Assembly (NCBI GenBank): GCA_037951165.1
Contig: JBBDHG010000037.1
Coordinates: forward strand, 1,658,001 to 1,722,000
Direction: 5' to 3'
From: Lophius americanus
Lineage: Eukaryota > Chordata > Actinopteri > Lophiiformes > Lophiidae
Length of the DNA: 64,000 nucleotides
Under the pieces are notes generated by a model. That model was not told where the DNA came from. It did not search any database and saw only the letters and a program-made list of their open reading frames with translations. Of the stretch, positions 50,440 through 60,597 are shown in pieces. Positions within the stretch are counted from its first letter, which is position 1, and every line of letters begins with the position of its first letter. The position numbers and the translations under genes were made by a program.

Positions 50440-51468
50440 CTAATTGGCCATAACTGGCTGGAATTGCTGGTTAGAATACTGCATGTTGTTCAAGCTGAAA
50501 TTCAAGCCATCCATTACGGACTTGTCATTAAGGCCACCGTAGGCCGCAAACACGTCGAAGGCATTGCTGTACTGCAGCGGGCTGAGGCTGAGTGAGCTGT
50601 CCCCTGGGAAGAGAGCGCTCTGGCTGCCCTGGCCCTGAAGGCTGGGGAACACAAACTCCTTGGCGTTGGGGGACAGAGCTGAGGGCTTCTGGTGTTGCTG
50701 CTGCATTCCGAGGCCCAACCCGTACAGAGAGTGCATGGATGTGGAGATGGCTTTCTGTTTCAGGAGACTGTTCACATTCAGGCCCAGGTTGGTGGGAGAG
50801 GTACGGGCCACCTTGTTTCCGGCGCTACTTCCGCCATTGTTGTTGTTGTTGTTGCGTCCGCTGCTTTTCATTTTAGTGGAGCCGAACTTGGTGGCAGCAA
50901 AGGTGGCTGTTGTGAAGGTTAAAGGCTGCGTGGAGCGGGGCATAAAAGTGGGGCTGACGGCTGCCGAGTGGCCAAAAGGAGGAGAAGGTGAGCTGGAGCC
51001 CGGAGAGGATCCATTAACAGGCTCATTGATGGGCATGAAGACCTGTGCGTCGGGATTGAAACTGTTCTTGATCTCCTTGTCCAGATCAAGTCCCCCACTG
51101 TTAGCTCCACTTTCATTGCTGTCATCAACATACAATACTTTGATGGGCCCCTTTTCTCCAATCTGATAGGACACCTCAAATGGGTCAATCCACACGCTGA
51201 GGTCCTGTGGGAGGTTGTTGCGGACATCCTCAATGTCAAGCCCGCTCTCTTTGGCAGCCTTCTCCACCACAGGGTCCACCTTCTCCCCCACGTGGATACA
51301 CCTGAATCCTGAGCCCTTGTATGGCTTGTCTGGGTACCAGTGTCCCTCATATTTCTGCTTCAGCTGCCGTTCCAGCTCCTCGCCGAAAATATTAACCCGC
51401 CGCCTTGGCAGCTTGTTGTACAGGTACGAGATGATGAAGTTGAGGGCTACTTGGATTTCAAGCTGCAT
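50440..51468 (-). CDS. tob1: Tob1, BTG/Tob family antiproliferative protein (complete, single coding exon)
   Basis: Tob1 is an adaptor that recruits the CCR4-NOT deadenylase (through its BTG domain and CNOT7/8) to mRNAs carrying poly(A)-binding protein, promoting mRNA decay and restraining proliferation; it shuttles between nucleus and cytoplasm. The 342-residue frame has the BTG/APRO domain at about 1-115: basic PRRR at 21-24, GHWYP at 42-46 and LPQDLSVWIDPFEVSYQIG at 86-104. Two PAM2 motifs that bind PABPC1 follow: FNPDAQVFMP (137-146) and LSPNAKEFVFP (265-275). Ser-Pro sites at 160, 162 and 172 have the same spacing as the ERK sites of human TOB1. The C terminus (MQYSNQQFQPVMAN) is the family ending. 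Length is close to human TOB1 (345). Six Asn at 206-211 and a Gly/Ser-rich insert near 119-127 appear lineage-specific, and the mammalian Gln/Pro run before the second PAM2 is reduced to QQQHQ. The first ATG has G at -3. An uninterrupted coding exon is normal for Tob genes. Fish may have tob1a and tob1b; I cannot tell which this is. Confidence 0.98.
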   Translation of the reverse strand: MQLEIQVALNFIISYLYNKLPRRRVNIFGEELERQLKQKYEGHWYPDKPYKGSGFRCIHVGEKVDPVVEKAAKESGLDIEDVRNNLPQDLSVWIDPFEVSYQIGEKGPIKVLYVDDSNESGANSGGLDLDKEIKNSFNPDAQVFMPINEPVNGSSPGSSSPSPPFGHSAAVSPTFMPRSTQPLTFTTATFAATKFGSTKMKSSGRNNNNNNGGSSAGNKVARTSPTNLGLNVNSLLKQKAISTSMHSLYGLGLGMQQQHQKPSALSPNAKEFVFPSLQGQGSQSALFPGDSSLSLSPLQYSNAFDVFAAYGGLNDKSVMDGLNFSLNNMQYSNQQFQPVMAN

Positions 51469-51679
51469 AGCTGACTGCTGAAGTTTACCAGCTGCGTGAA
51501 GATGATTTGTGTTTGACCTTGGATGTGTCCACTGGGTCTGCTTTGCTTATCCGTGGTTGGCAACACAGATGCTCTCCAGGCAGGATGGTGAAAGCAACCA
51601 AAATTTGGACAAAACAGGATCAAAAGCAAAAGTGCTGGCTTTAATGAAGTTATATCCTTCCAGAGGGTTTGATGTTTTC
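51469..51679 (-). other. tob1: tob1 5' UTR portion of the coding exon, with predicted 3' splice site
   Basis: On the minus strand a pyrimidine-rich run TTATTCTTTCATTCCTGCAG ends in AG at 51681-51680, an excellent splice acceptor, 211 bases upstream of the start codon. Exon 2 would therefore begin at 51679. Vertebrate TOB genes are known to have a non-coding first exon and the whole coding region in the last exon, which this arrangement reproduces. The exact acceptor is inferred from the motif only. Confidence 0.5.
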
Positions 51680-52989
51680 CTGCAGGAATGAAAGAATAAT
51701 ACCTTTTAATCCCTCATTTCTAGACGTTTGCATAAGCTCATAGGAAAAGGTAAACGTTTATAAGCATATCAGGTTGAATATTCAATGAGTCCTTACTTGT
51801 TTGTTTCTATTTACCTCTTTAGAAGAGGTGCAAGTGAGCCTCTTTAAATTATTTAACAATCTGCATGCTGCAATGTCAACAATCAAACTGGAGGAAACTT
51901 GCGGCTGTGGCAGATATATTAACATGGAGCAATTGGATCCGATCTGAATTCTGCTTTTCATCTGGCAGTGGATCAGGCATATATTGTTTTAACTCAATGT
52001 CAGAGAGTGGGTGTTGAGTACTGTGACTCCGGAATCCTGTTACATAATTGGCTATTTGTTAGCCTTCACACAGCCTGAGCATTAGACTAATGCATGGTTG
52101 TTGCATTTAATCAACAAAAATTATAGATTTATGGAGGCAATGCCTCATTGATCGCATCTGCTTAAAAATAATTGAACGAATAGATGATTTGGTATAGTTA
52201 AAAGCTTAAATCAAGCCGCATATGTTCGTTCCTTACGCGTATAGCATAGTTATATCGCTTCCTATATTGAAAACAGTGTCGAAATAGGACTTGACAGACA
52301 GTGGCGAAACCCACAAGCGGTGGTTTTGCCATTTGGAAGGCAAAACATTGTTCATAGTATTATTTAATATCAAGTATTAAATGAATAATCGCTGAAGCTA
52401 CGTGATGTAGAATAGCTGGGTTGGGGGAAACCGCACAATGTGTTTTGAACAGCTGACAGGCAAGCCTTTTATTCGTGTGCGTTCCAATAAAACCCGATCA
52501 GGGATTAATGCAACATATAGTCGTCTTTATCGCTTGCCTAATAAAACAGCTGTCCACCTTCGAGGAGCTTCTTCGCAGTGGCGAAATGCCTACAGGTCAA
52601 GATTAATCTGAGTTGTTGTTGTATGTTAAAAGTCTATATAGTATAATGTCAGTGTCTGCGTGAGAATACAACGTGATACTATAGTCAGGCTGCACTGAGA
52701 CCAATTAAAATATATAATTGAATACGTCAATGTAGGCTGCAACCGAAATTCACGACTTATTGTAGTAGCAGCTGTGTTTCTAATATTTTTAAAGATTATA
52801 TTGTCTATTTTTAAGTGAAATGAGCAGAAAATAGAGCAATCACTTTTACTGCATGCACGCGCTCGCACAAACACACCCCTCCCTAACTCGGACTGACGCA
52901 GCAAATCAGCTTATGAATAGAGCCACAGTAAATACTACACGATTAAAACCACCAACAGGAAAAAGCAAGTTTAAGCTGGAAATACTTAC
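51680..52989 (-). other. tob1: predicted tob1 5' UTR intron
   Basis: The interval is bounded by a consensus donor (GTAAGT on the minus strand, 52989-52984, preceded by CAAAA) and the acceptor at 51681-51680, giving an intron of 1310 bases. Inside it I see AT-rich unique sequence with no recognisable repeat, microsatellite or coding frame. The intron is inferred from the two splice motifs together with the family's gene structure. Confidence 0.45.
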
Positions 52990-53236
52990 TTTTGTTGTAA
53001 AAAATAAAGGGTCTCAGTAGTTCTGAAGTACCGTTAGTTAGTGCAAATAGGGGGGAAAAGTATAAATACTTTCTTCACACGGGATATTTTATCACGTTAC
53101 AAAAAAGTAGTCCAGTACATGTATATTTCAGAGGATTGGCGTTTGCTTCGGTTTCTGTTATAAGGTTATCTTGTGTTTGTTCTTCTTTCAGCAGCCTTGC
53201 AATGTAGCTCCCACCTCTCCGGGAGTTTAGCAACTT
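52990..53236 (-). other. tob1: predicted non-coding first exon of tob1
   Basis: The exon is placed between the TATA box (transcription start expected about 25-30 bases downstream, near 53236) and the consensus GTAAGT donor that starts at 52989. It would be about 247 nt and carries no long reading frame. It is a motif-based prediction; the start site could be off by tens of bases, or other first exons could exist. Confidence 0.45.
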
Positions 53237-53264
53237 CGTCCACCTCCCGATGCAGTGGTGCCTT

Positions 53265-53403
53265 TATTTATAGCTTTCCTCCGCCATCGGCACGAGGTAG
53301 GCGGTGATGCGGTTTCAGAGGTCAAAACAATACCAGCGACTGCAATTGGTCCACAAGCTTCTAGCCCCTCCCCTCAGGGTTGCCGGAGTCGGGCACTCAT
53401 TGG
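53265..53403 (-). promoter_or_regulatory. tob1: tob1 core promoter: TATA box and two CCAAT boxes
   Basis: On the minus strand TATAAATA occupies 53272-53265. Upstream of it are two CCAAT boxes, at 53349-53345 and 53403-53399 (seen as ATTGG on the plus strand), about 75 and 130 bases from the TATA box. The order and spacing are those of a TATA/CCAAT promoter and they point towards tob1. The surrounding 53200-53470 is locally more GC-rich than its flanks. The elements are seen directly; promoter function is inferred. Confidence 0.6.
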
Positions 53404-55603
53404 TTGATCTCCGCTGTCTTTCCATGACATATGATTATGTGAAATGGGATAGACGCCTGTGATGAGCGCTTCCGTCAGAGACAACCTAGGTTTGTGCCGA
53501 CAGCAAAAGACTAAGAGGCTAAATTAATTAATTATACGGCAGAAGCTATTTTATATGTCGAGTTATGCAGCAGATATATGCTGCCTGCCGTTTACTCCAC
53601 TCAAAACAAATAATCATGTATCGCTTGATCAAGGTGACAATGTCGGTTTGCGTTGTTGTCACCCAGTATCCAGACACACATGCGCTGATCTAACTACTAT
53701 ATTTAGTGCCACTGGTGTTTTAATCTATACTGAAGCACATAATAACAGATAAGTTGTTGTCATTTGCCTGTTCCAGGTTTACACAACACACATGAGCCCT
53801 AAAATGAAGAAGTAAAGAGATTAATCTCATTTAAAATGTCTAGTACCATGGATCACACAGCTTTTCCATCACACTCTACCAATATTTAAGGAGTTCTGTT
53901 GACCGTACGTCGCCTGAGAGGAGAATCCCTATAGCAGAACAATACAGGAGGGAGCAGGGTGGGTGGTGCTGAACGCAAGAAAACACTTGATCTGATTGGT
54001 TTAAAACGGGGCAGGAACCCTACGGTGAGTGGTGTGCCCGTATCCAAGGTGCTGATGTAGGCTGCGCACGTCATCGCTCGACTGAACCCATGCCGTTGCC
54101 AAATTTAAAGTGCACCAACACACAGAGGTGTATTTGCATGATATGAAGTCATTGTTTCTACAATGTCAGAATAAATAGGCAGCGCTGTTTGTATATAAAA
54201 GGACAAAAGTCTAGAACATATTCAGCATTGGTTTTATTAAGCCACTGTAATGAAGCAGCGCTGGATAAAGGTAGATAGATATGCATTTTTGTGTGTGTGC
54301 TATTGTCATCACAGCAGCCGTTTAATGGAATGGAAAAGGAGCTGCGCTGACAGAGGGGACTTTTAGACATTCTTCAAGCGCTTATGTTTGCTAAACAGAG
54401 TCATGTGCTAGTTGTGGGCTGCGAAGTGTGAGAAGCGGCTCCCATTGGAACTGCTGTGGGATCAAATGCATGAGGCAGGTGATAGATTGGACTGAGGTTT
54501 GACATAAACCTGTGGATTCAGATTCACAGCTCAGAGGTGAAGTGGTTTGGGAGAGGTTTTTCAATGGCAATAACGCTGTGACATACCCACAGTCCTGGCA
54601 AAGCCTTCTGGTCTGTTGACCGTAAACATCTCAGAGCAATAATGTGTCGTCCTCTACAACCAAGCTAGCTTCTAAAGGGTTGTTGACATACTGAATAAAC
54701 AATGCTTTAGAAGACAAGTGTTGTTTTCAACACGTCTTTGTAAATAGGTGCTTTCTTGTGCTTTTTCCACGACTCAGCCGACCAAGGTCAGCAGACATCA
54801 TGGGGCAAGTTAAGACATATTGTCTTAGGGTGTAATCCTCTAATGTATCCTCTACTCACTGCCGCTTCCGTCACTTGTGTTTATGAAGTAGGGTAACAGC
54901 CTAAAATCCTTAATCTTCCAATCAGTCGTCAGTCTGCACTTGGCTTGGAGGGAGAAATACGTTAATTTATTGATTTGCTGTAACTCATTGAGAGTCTTTC
55001 ATAGAAATCTGACAAACAATGGCCCAGTTGATACTATGATTCCTATAGGAAAGCAGAAAATTCACAAATTTGCATTAAACCGTAAACTGAAGGTCAGTAT
55101 GAAATAATATTATATCACAGGCGCAACATGTGTCACAAGACGTCAAGCAATCTTAAAAAAGGACAATTAAATACAAGATAATCCCTGAACAGTCTGCTTT
55201 TGCTGGTGCCCTATTTGACATAAGCATGCTTGGTCCTGATTGGACCATATACAGAATAATACACACCAGTAGCTGTGTGACGGAGCATAATAGACTGCTT
55301 CCGCTTCTCTCCACACCAGTGGGGAAAGAAGTTGTGGGAGAGAAAGAACAATCATTGAAATATTTTCCATCGACCTTTGAGAGAGATGGAACAGGAATCA
55401 GTTTTTTTTTTTAAATGATATGCCTCACAGTGTAAACTCTGGTTTGTGAAAGAGTGTTAAGTAACCAGAAGAAGGGCAACTGACACACAAGCAGAGATTT
55501 TTCACACACTACTTCACCCATGTCTGCCTCCCCTCCTCCTCCTCCTTTTATCCCTTTTTCCGCCCCCTCGCACTCCCTCTTTCGAGCTCAGAAAGGGAGC
55601 CTT

Positions 55604-55611
55604 TGACGTCA
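55604..55611. promoter_or_regulatory. perfect cAMP-response element (TGACGTCA)
   Basis: The palindromic CREB/ATF consensus TGACGTCA is present without mismatch, in a locally GC- and pyrimidine-rich block (about 55520-55640) that stands out from AT-rich surroundings. It lies about 2.2 kb upstream of the tob1 TATA box. It could be a distal tob1 enhancer element or part of another promoter. An eight-base match alone is weak evidence. Confidence 0.35.
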
Positions 55612-55727
55612 CTGGCTGTTATTACTTAACACAACTTTGCAGAACGCTCTGAGCTTCTCGTTATAGACAGATGTTTCTCTCTCTCTTTGTAAAGGAAATG
55701 AGGCGGCAGGTGAGACACATAGAAACA

Positions 55728-55749
55728 GGGGGGGGGGGGGGGGGGGGGG
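55728..55749 (+). repeat. poly-G tract
   Basis: Twenty-two consecutive G. Capable of G-quadruplex formation and prone to length error in assembly. Confidence 0.95.
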
Positions 55750-55888
55750 ATTCTAGGTGTCGCATTCTATGTTTGGAACGTTCGTCTTTTTGTCATGGTA
55801 CATTTTTTCCAATTTATCCCTTGTTGGAAAATTAAGTGCAGGACATTTTGCTCTTTTTGCACAGTTTCCATATGAATACTCCATGCAC

Positions 55889-55916
55889 TCACACACACAC
55901 ACACACATATATATAT
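55889..55916. repeat. (CA)n(TA)n compound microsatellite
   Basis: Nine CA units pass into five TA units. Confidence 0.93.
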
Positions 55917-57323
55917 GGTTTTCAAAGCTTTCTTCTCAAAAATTAAACCTTGACAAAGTGACCTTAGCTTCTCTATTGACTCTCCACATGATGACGGAAA
56001 GGCTAATTATCTTTGTATGGATATAGAAATTGATTTGATATGGAAAAATTGGTGAAGTGCAGTTACTTATATTGGTTGTCAACATAACACGATGACCAGT
56101 ACACATCAGCATCAGTTGGGCTTAGTTTTAACTGTTTAAGCTGCGTTGAAGCTTAAACAACACAAGATAGTCAGTGTGTCTCCATTTCCAATGCTGAATA
56201 TACAGAAATGAATGATCAATTCTGTAAATTTCAAATGAAACACCTTGCTTCCTCTATCACTGATGTGATGATATAGAAGAAACAAGGTGATAGACTTGAT
56301 GTGAAAAACCCTGCTATAAAATACACTGAGGTCAGTTTCATTTGTTGTTCATAGATTCATCAGGAAGCAGACTGCTTGTTCGTTGTTGCTGCCCATTATG
56401 CATCAGAGTCCTGCAGCGAATCAGCATGCACGCATACACATGGAGGATTTACACGTTATAGTATATGTAAATACAAAGGTTATGCCACCAGTTGTCACGG
56501 CAGCAGCGTGAGTCCTTTCCCCCCCTGCTCAGTCGCCTTCATAACTCACTGAGGCTATCACATAATTCATCCAACGGCAGACGACAGGGCAACATCAATA
56601 GATTCATTGGCATCTCTCCAGAGAGAAAGGAAAAAAACATGGCTGAAAAACACAAATGATAAAATATGATCAACTCAGCGCTGAGTGAAAATACGTTTGA
56701 TCTATGATAAATTTTACGGACAGGAACATGAAATAATGTTATATTTAAATTTTTGACTGAAGCATGCAAATGAGTGGCTCTGTCTCCAGACAGGTCGTCC
56801 CTGTAACTACTGACTGAAAAAGTGAATTAGTTTTCTCTTCAGCATGGTGTGCTGTTGTCTTCAGCTGTATTTATATTTTCTCCCACGTCTTTTTTTCCTC
56901 CTGTCTCACCATGACCTTGTGGCACTGTTTAGAAAAAACAGCGTCAGTATGCTGCACCTTCAGAAACAGAAAAACATGAGGGTTCAGCTCTCAGACACAT
57001 AAGCACCTTTTTACGTAGCCTCTTCGTGGTGGGACTGTTGGACCTTCACTGTGCCACCTCTGTATAAAAGTTGTTATGTGTTGTGAAGGTTTTTACTCCA
57101 ATTCAGCTGCATTCTTCTAATCCCCTTAAACGCCGTTTGTTTTCCCATGGGCTCTGTTCTGATGTCAGCTATTAATTTTCTTTCTAACTTTTGCTTGACT
57201 TTTTTTAAGCTTCATCATTGCGCCTCATCACATCCACCACTGAAGACCCCATGATATAAAAGGCAGAAATAAGGTAGCTGTGCTATTGCTCAGTAGGCAA
57301 TCAACTGAGTGGAAGTGCCCGCA

Positions 57324-57383
<60 letters not shown>
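57324..57383. repeat. (CA)n microsatellite
   Basis: About 30 uninterrupted CA units. Confidence 0.97.
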
Positions 57384-57386
<3 letters not shown>

Positions 57387-57609
57387 CCCGCCCTCAGGTC
57401 TCTATACACATAAACTGGTTTTGTTACAACTCCAGCGTCCCAAGGACATGGAAAATCAATTTAGCATTAAAATGTCAATAGCCAATGGAACAAAAAAATG
57501 CCAATTTGTTTTTGATGTATCTGTAGCTAACTCATTTTGAGAAGTATATTTCATGACATGTCGAGTATCAAACTAATTTTTTTTTTATCATTCAGTCATT
57601 TGTAAGTTT

Positions 57610-58130
57610 TTAATGGAGGGCGCTTAATTATTTCCTTTTCAACTGTTTGGTTGAGCACATTTTGAGCCACAATTTTGTCTTGAAAAATGTCTGCCACTTG
57701 ATTGAACCTGTTTATAATATGGTCCATTGGCAGCTTGTATATGCTAAAGAGTCAATGGCCAAAGATGGAACACTGGGGGACACCACAGGTCAAAGGGGCA
57801 CCGAGGAGGTTCTAATCATGGCTATTGAGAAAGTCCTATTGGATAAGTAGGAATATTTTTGACATACTAAAGCATGTGAGGACTTACCAAACAGAATTAT
57901 GTAACACGATACAATCAAAACTTGTCTAAAAAGGGTCAAATAGTTTTCCACAAACATTCTTTCCAAACTGTTTCGCTGATCTAATCAAAATCGATTACTT
58001 TCAAAGATAAATTGTTACCATGAAATCATTTTTTAAAAACACGCTCGACTAATTGATTAGTAATTTTAATAGTCCTATCAGATTGTATAAAATATTAAAT
58101 TATGAAGTGCCCCAAAGAAATAAAACATAC
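57610..58130 (-). mobile_element. L2-like LINE reverse transcriptase fragment, copy 7
   Basis: On the minus strand the sequence from about 57845 to 57715 reads LSNRTFSIAM, a gap, then LTCGVPQCS, as in teleost L2-type reverse transcriptases (consensus order: NRTFSV, APLTCGVPQGS, LGPLLFS). The shared flank extends to about 58130. Stops are present (FGH followed by a stop). Confidence 0.65.
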
Positions 58131-58664
58131 AAAGAAATCATTTTTCAATAGTTTATTTTTGTTTAGCTGAGAACATTGAATGGTTTTCAATAAAATGAGC
58201 AACCAGTGGCCCATTACTGTAAGGACTATTATTACAACTTTTGTGCATGTTGACATCCTCAGGCATTGTTTCAACATGCGTCCTGCCACAACCAAACGAT
58301 TCAGGCATTCAGTCCCGCTATGTTCTGTTACATTCACACCTGTATACAGAGCTGTTTAAACGTTAGTGCTCAGCGTTACTCTCTGAGGTTCAATCGCCTC
58401 CTTGTTCAAAGAGTGTAGAGCTTGAAGTACAGAACGAGTGGGGGAAATAGGGGGAATAAAGGACAGCTGTGGGGATATAAAGTAAGAAGGACGGGTGCGA
58501 GAACAGATGTGCCCTTAGGGCTGGAAACACCCGCTTAGGCCTCCGGGTAGAGAGAAAGATGAGACATACATAGATGTCATTATATTACAAAAAAGAAACT
58601 ATATATTTTAAACTAGGCCTACGCTGTCATCTCTGAATGCAAGGCTAAATCCCTGAGAGTCCCC

Positions 58665-59170
58665 ACTCCGTCGTGGTGTATAAACGATCCCCCTGATTGA
58701 ACTCCTAAATTTAAATGGGAAGTTATCTCAGGAAACATTTTTTTTTTGTAAAAAAACCCCAAAAAACTCCCCCTGGTGAGTAAAATATGAACTATTTGAG
58801 TAAAATACAATATGAGATAGATGTCATCAGGTTGATTAAGAGGCATCAAAACTTAGACTAAATCGGATCAAGGGGTTAGGAAGTTATATCTGAAAAACTG
58901 TGTTTGAGCATCTTATACAAACTTAATTAAACTAATGGCTTTTGGAGGCCCCAGAAACTTTTGGAGATATAGCAACCCCTAGTGTCGAAGATACACAACT
59001 GACCTTTCCCAAAATCAATTGGTGTCTTCCTTGCACTACGATCTATGTGGGGATAAAATTTGAAAATGATCCATAAAATATTTTTTGAGTTAAACGCAGG
59101 ATACGCGGCGGAGGCGGACGCGGACACGTCGGCGCCGATTTCGATTCCATGATATCCCCAACTAATAATG
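58665..59170 (+). repeat. CTCCCCCTAGTG modular family, copy 12 (nearly complete)
   Basis: CCCCCTGATTGAACTCCTAA marks the left end, followed by ACTCCCCCTGGTGAGTAAAA, TAGACTAAATCGGATCAAGG, AACCCCTAGTGTCGAAGATA, CTGACCTTTCCCAAAATCAA, the GC-rich GCGGCGGAGGCGGACGCGGA block and GATTCCATGATATCCCCAAC. It is the best copy for defining the ends, and the only one outside 13-39 kb. Confidence 0.75.
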
Positions 59171-60550
59171 ACGAGAATAAAGTCTGCTGACAAGACTGCC
59201 GTCATCTGTAAACCCTGCATCAAAACCAGTTCAGGCAGTTTTAGAGATGTTGGCTGCAGCGTCTGATGCACCTGTCATAATTCTGATTAGAGCCGACCCC
59301 TGGAAACACAAGGCGTGCAATTAGGATTCACGGAGGGAAGCTGCGCGGAAAGAAAAGAGTCTGTCTGCCAAGAGTTTAAAAGGATAGAGTAGAGAAAGAA
59401 AAAAAAGGAAGGAAGAAAGATGGTCAAATTAATAATCCCTCTGTTGTATTTTGTAGAGAAGCGGGTCTTGCTCTATATTCACGGCCGTGTAGAAATACTT
59501 TCCTCCATCTGTACGTTCAACTCCCCACACATTCATACATCTCTCAGTAGGCCCGGCCGGCAATGCATTGCCTGAAAATGTAATCACGGCGCTCTGTGCC
59601 AACCACACATGCGTACGTCTGACAGACATGTTCTTGCATATGCATTGAGTAATCATTGGAGATTAAGTTGACATGCACCAGCAGAAACCTCATGTACCTC
59701 AGTATGAGGTTTTGCCGCTCAGATAGCTTTCTACAGCTCTCAAATTATTGGAAAATGTTCATTCCAGAACATCATTTCATTTGTTATCCTCCAGGCTTTG
59801 GTAGGTAAACGGTTCATTCAGCGAGGTCACGCAGTGTGCTCACATGGACCTGTGTTAAATATGCAAAGTTGATCCTACTCCAGAGATGATGTGTGTTGTG
59901 TCTGTTTGAGAAAAGTATAAAAATAGTGGGTTATCTAGATGTCGCTCAATATTCTCTTTTATTATGCCCAGTCATGAATTGTTTTAATCAAGAGGTGAAC
60001 CAAAAGTAAGCATATTACAGACTTTATTTTTATTTGTCTTGTATTATCTGTGTGTAGAAAAGGGGGGATTAATTTTTGCTGATGAGAAAATAGAAACTAC
60101 AACCTTTCATTACTCTGCTTACCTGAATTGTTAAGTGAGGAGAAGCATTCTTTCTTTTTATTTTCTTAATTTATTACTGCTGTAATTCCGGCAAATTAAA
60201 TGAATTTTCTGTTTTTCTTTTTGAACGTCTGTTTGTGCATTGAAGGGGGAAGTGAGAACCAATAAGTGGTCACTGGAGATAGGTTCTAATTCCTGGTGTG
60301 ACCTGAAAGATTCCGACCTGTCTGTTAGTGATCGGATCACCGAGGACATATGTTTATGCCGGGTCTGAACAGGCTCAACAGTACCACATTCACAGTCCAT
60401 AAACTCACTGCTCTAATGCAGCGTCTCCTCCTCTCTTAGCTTAAGCACAGCGGGTGTGTATCTTTGTGCGTGTTTGTGGCCATCGGTCTATGTTGGATCT
60501 CCTGCTGCCTTATCTGTGACTCACACACAAAAATAGCAACACACACACAC

Positions 60551-60554
60551 TGAG

Positions 60555-60594
<40 letters not shown>
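60551..60594. repeat. (GA)n microsatellite
   Basis: About 20 GA units preceded by a short (CA)n run at 60539-60550. Polypurine/polypyrimidine, so able to form triplex DNA. Confidence 0.95.

Positions 60595-60597
<3 letters not shown>

Larger units (their letters stand above)
53404..57609. other. tob1 upstream region, no second gene seen
   Basis: Low in repeats up to 55.7 kb. It contains the CRE-bearing GC-rich block and, near 54066, a half CRE (ACGTCA). Beyond 55.7 kb come the poly-G, (CA)n(TA)n and (CA)n tracts. No coding frame is convincing. Confidence 0.5.

Noticed and set aside
50660..51166. 168-codon plus-strand open frame antisense to tob1
   Set aside because: It is the mirror of the conserved tob1 coding strand; its composition (Leu, Pro, Ser runs) is the expected shadow of a Ser/Pro/Asn-rich protein and no domain is recognisable.
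50919..51350. 143-codon minus-strand frame overlapping tob1 in another phase
   Set aside because: It lies within the tob1 exon out of frame and is explained by the GC content of that exon.
42092..56771. Two identical octamer-type sites (ATGCAAATGAG at 42092 and 56764)
   Set aside because: An 11-base match occurring twice in 64 kb of AT-rich DNA is weak, and the sites share no further context.
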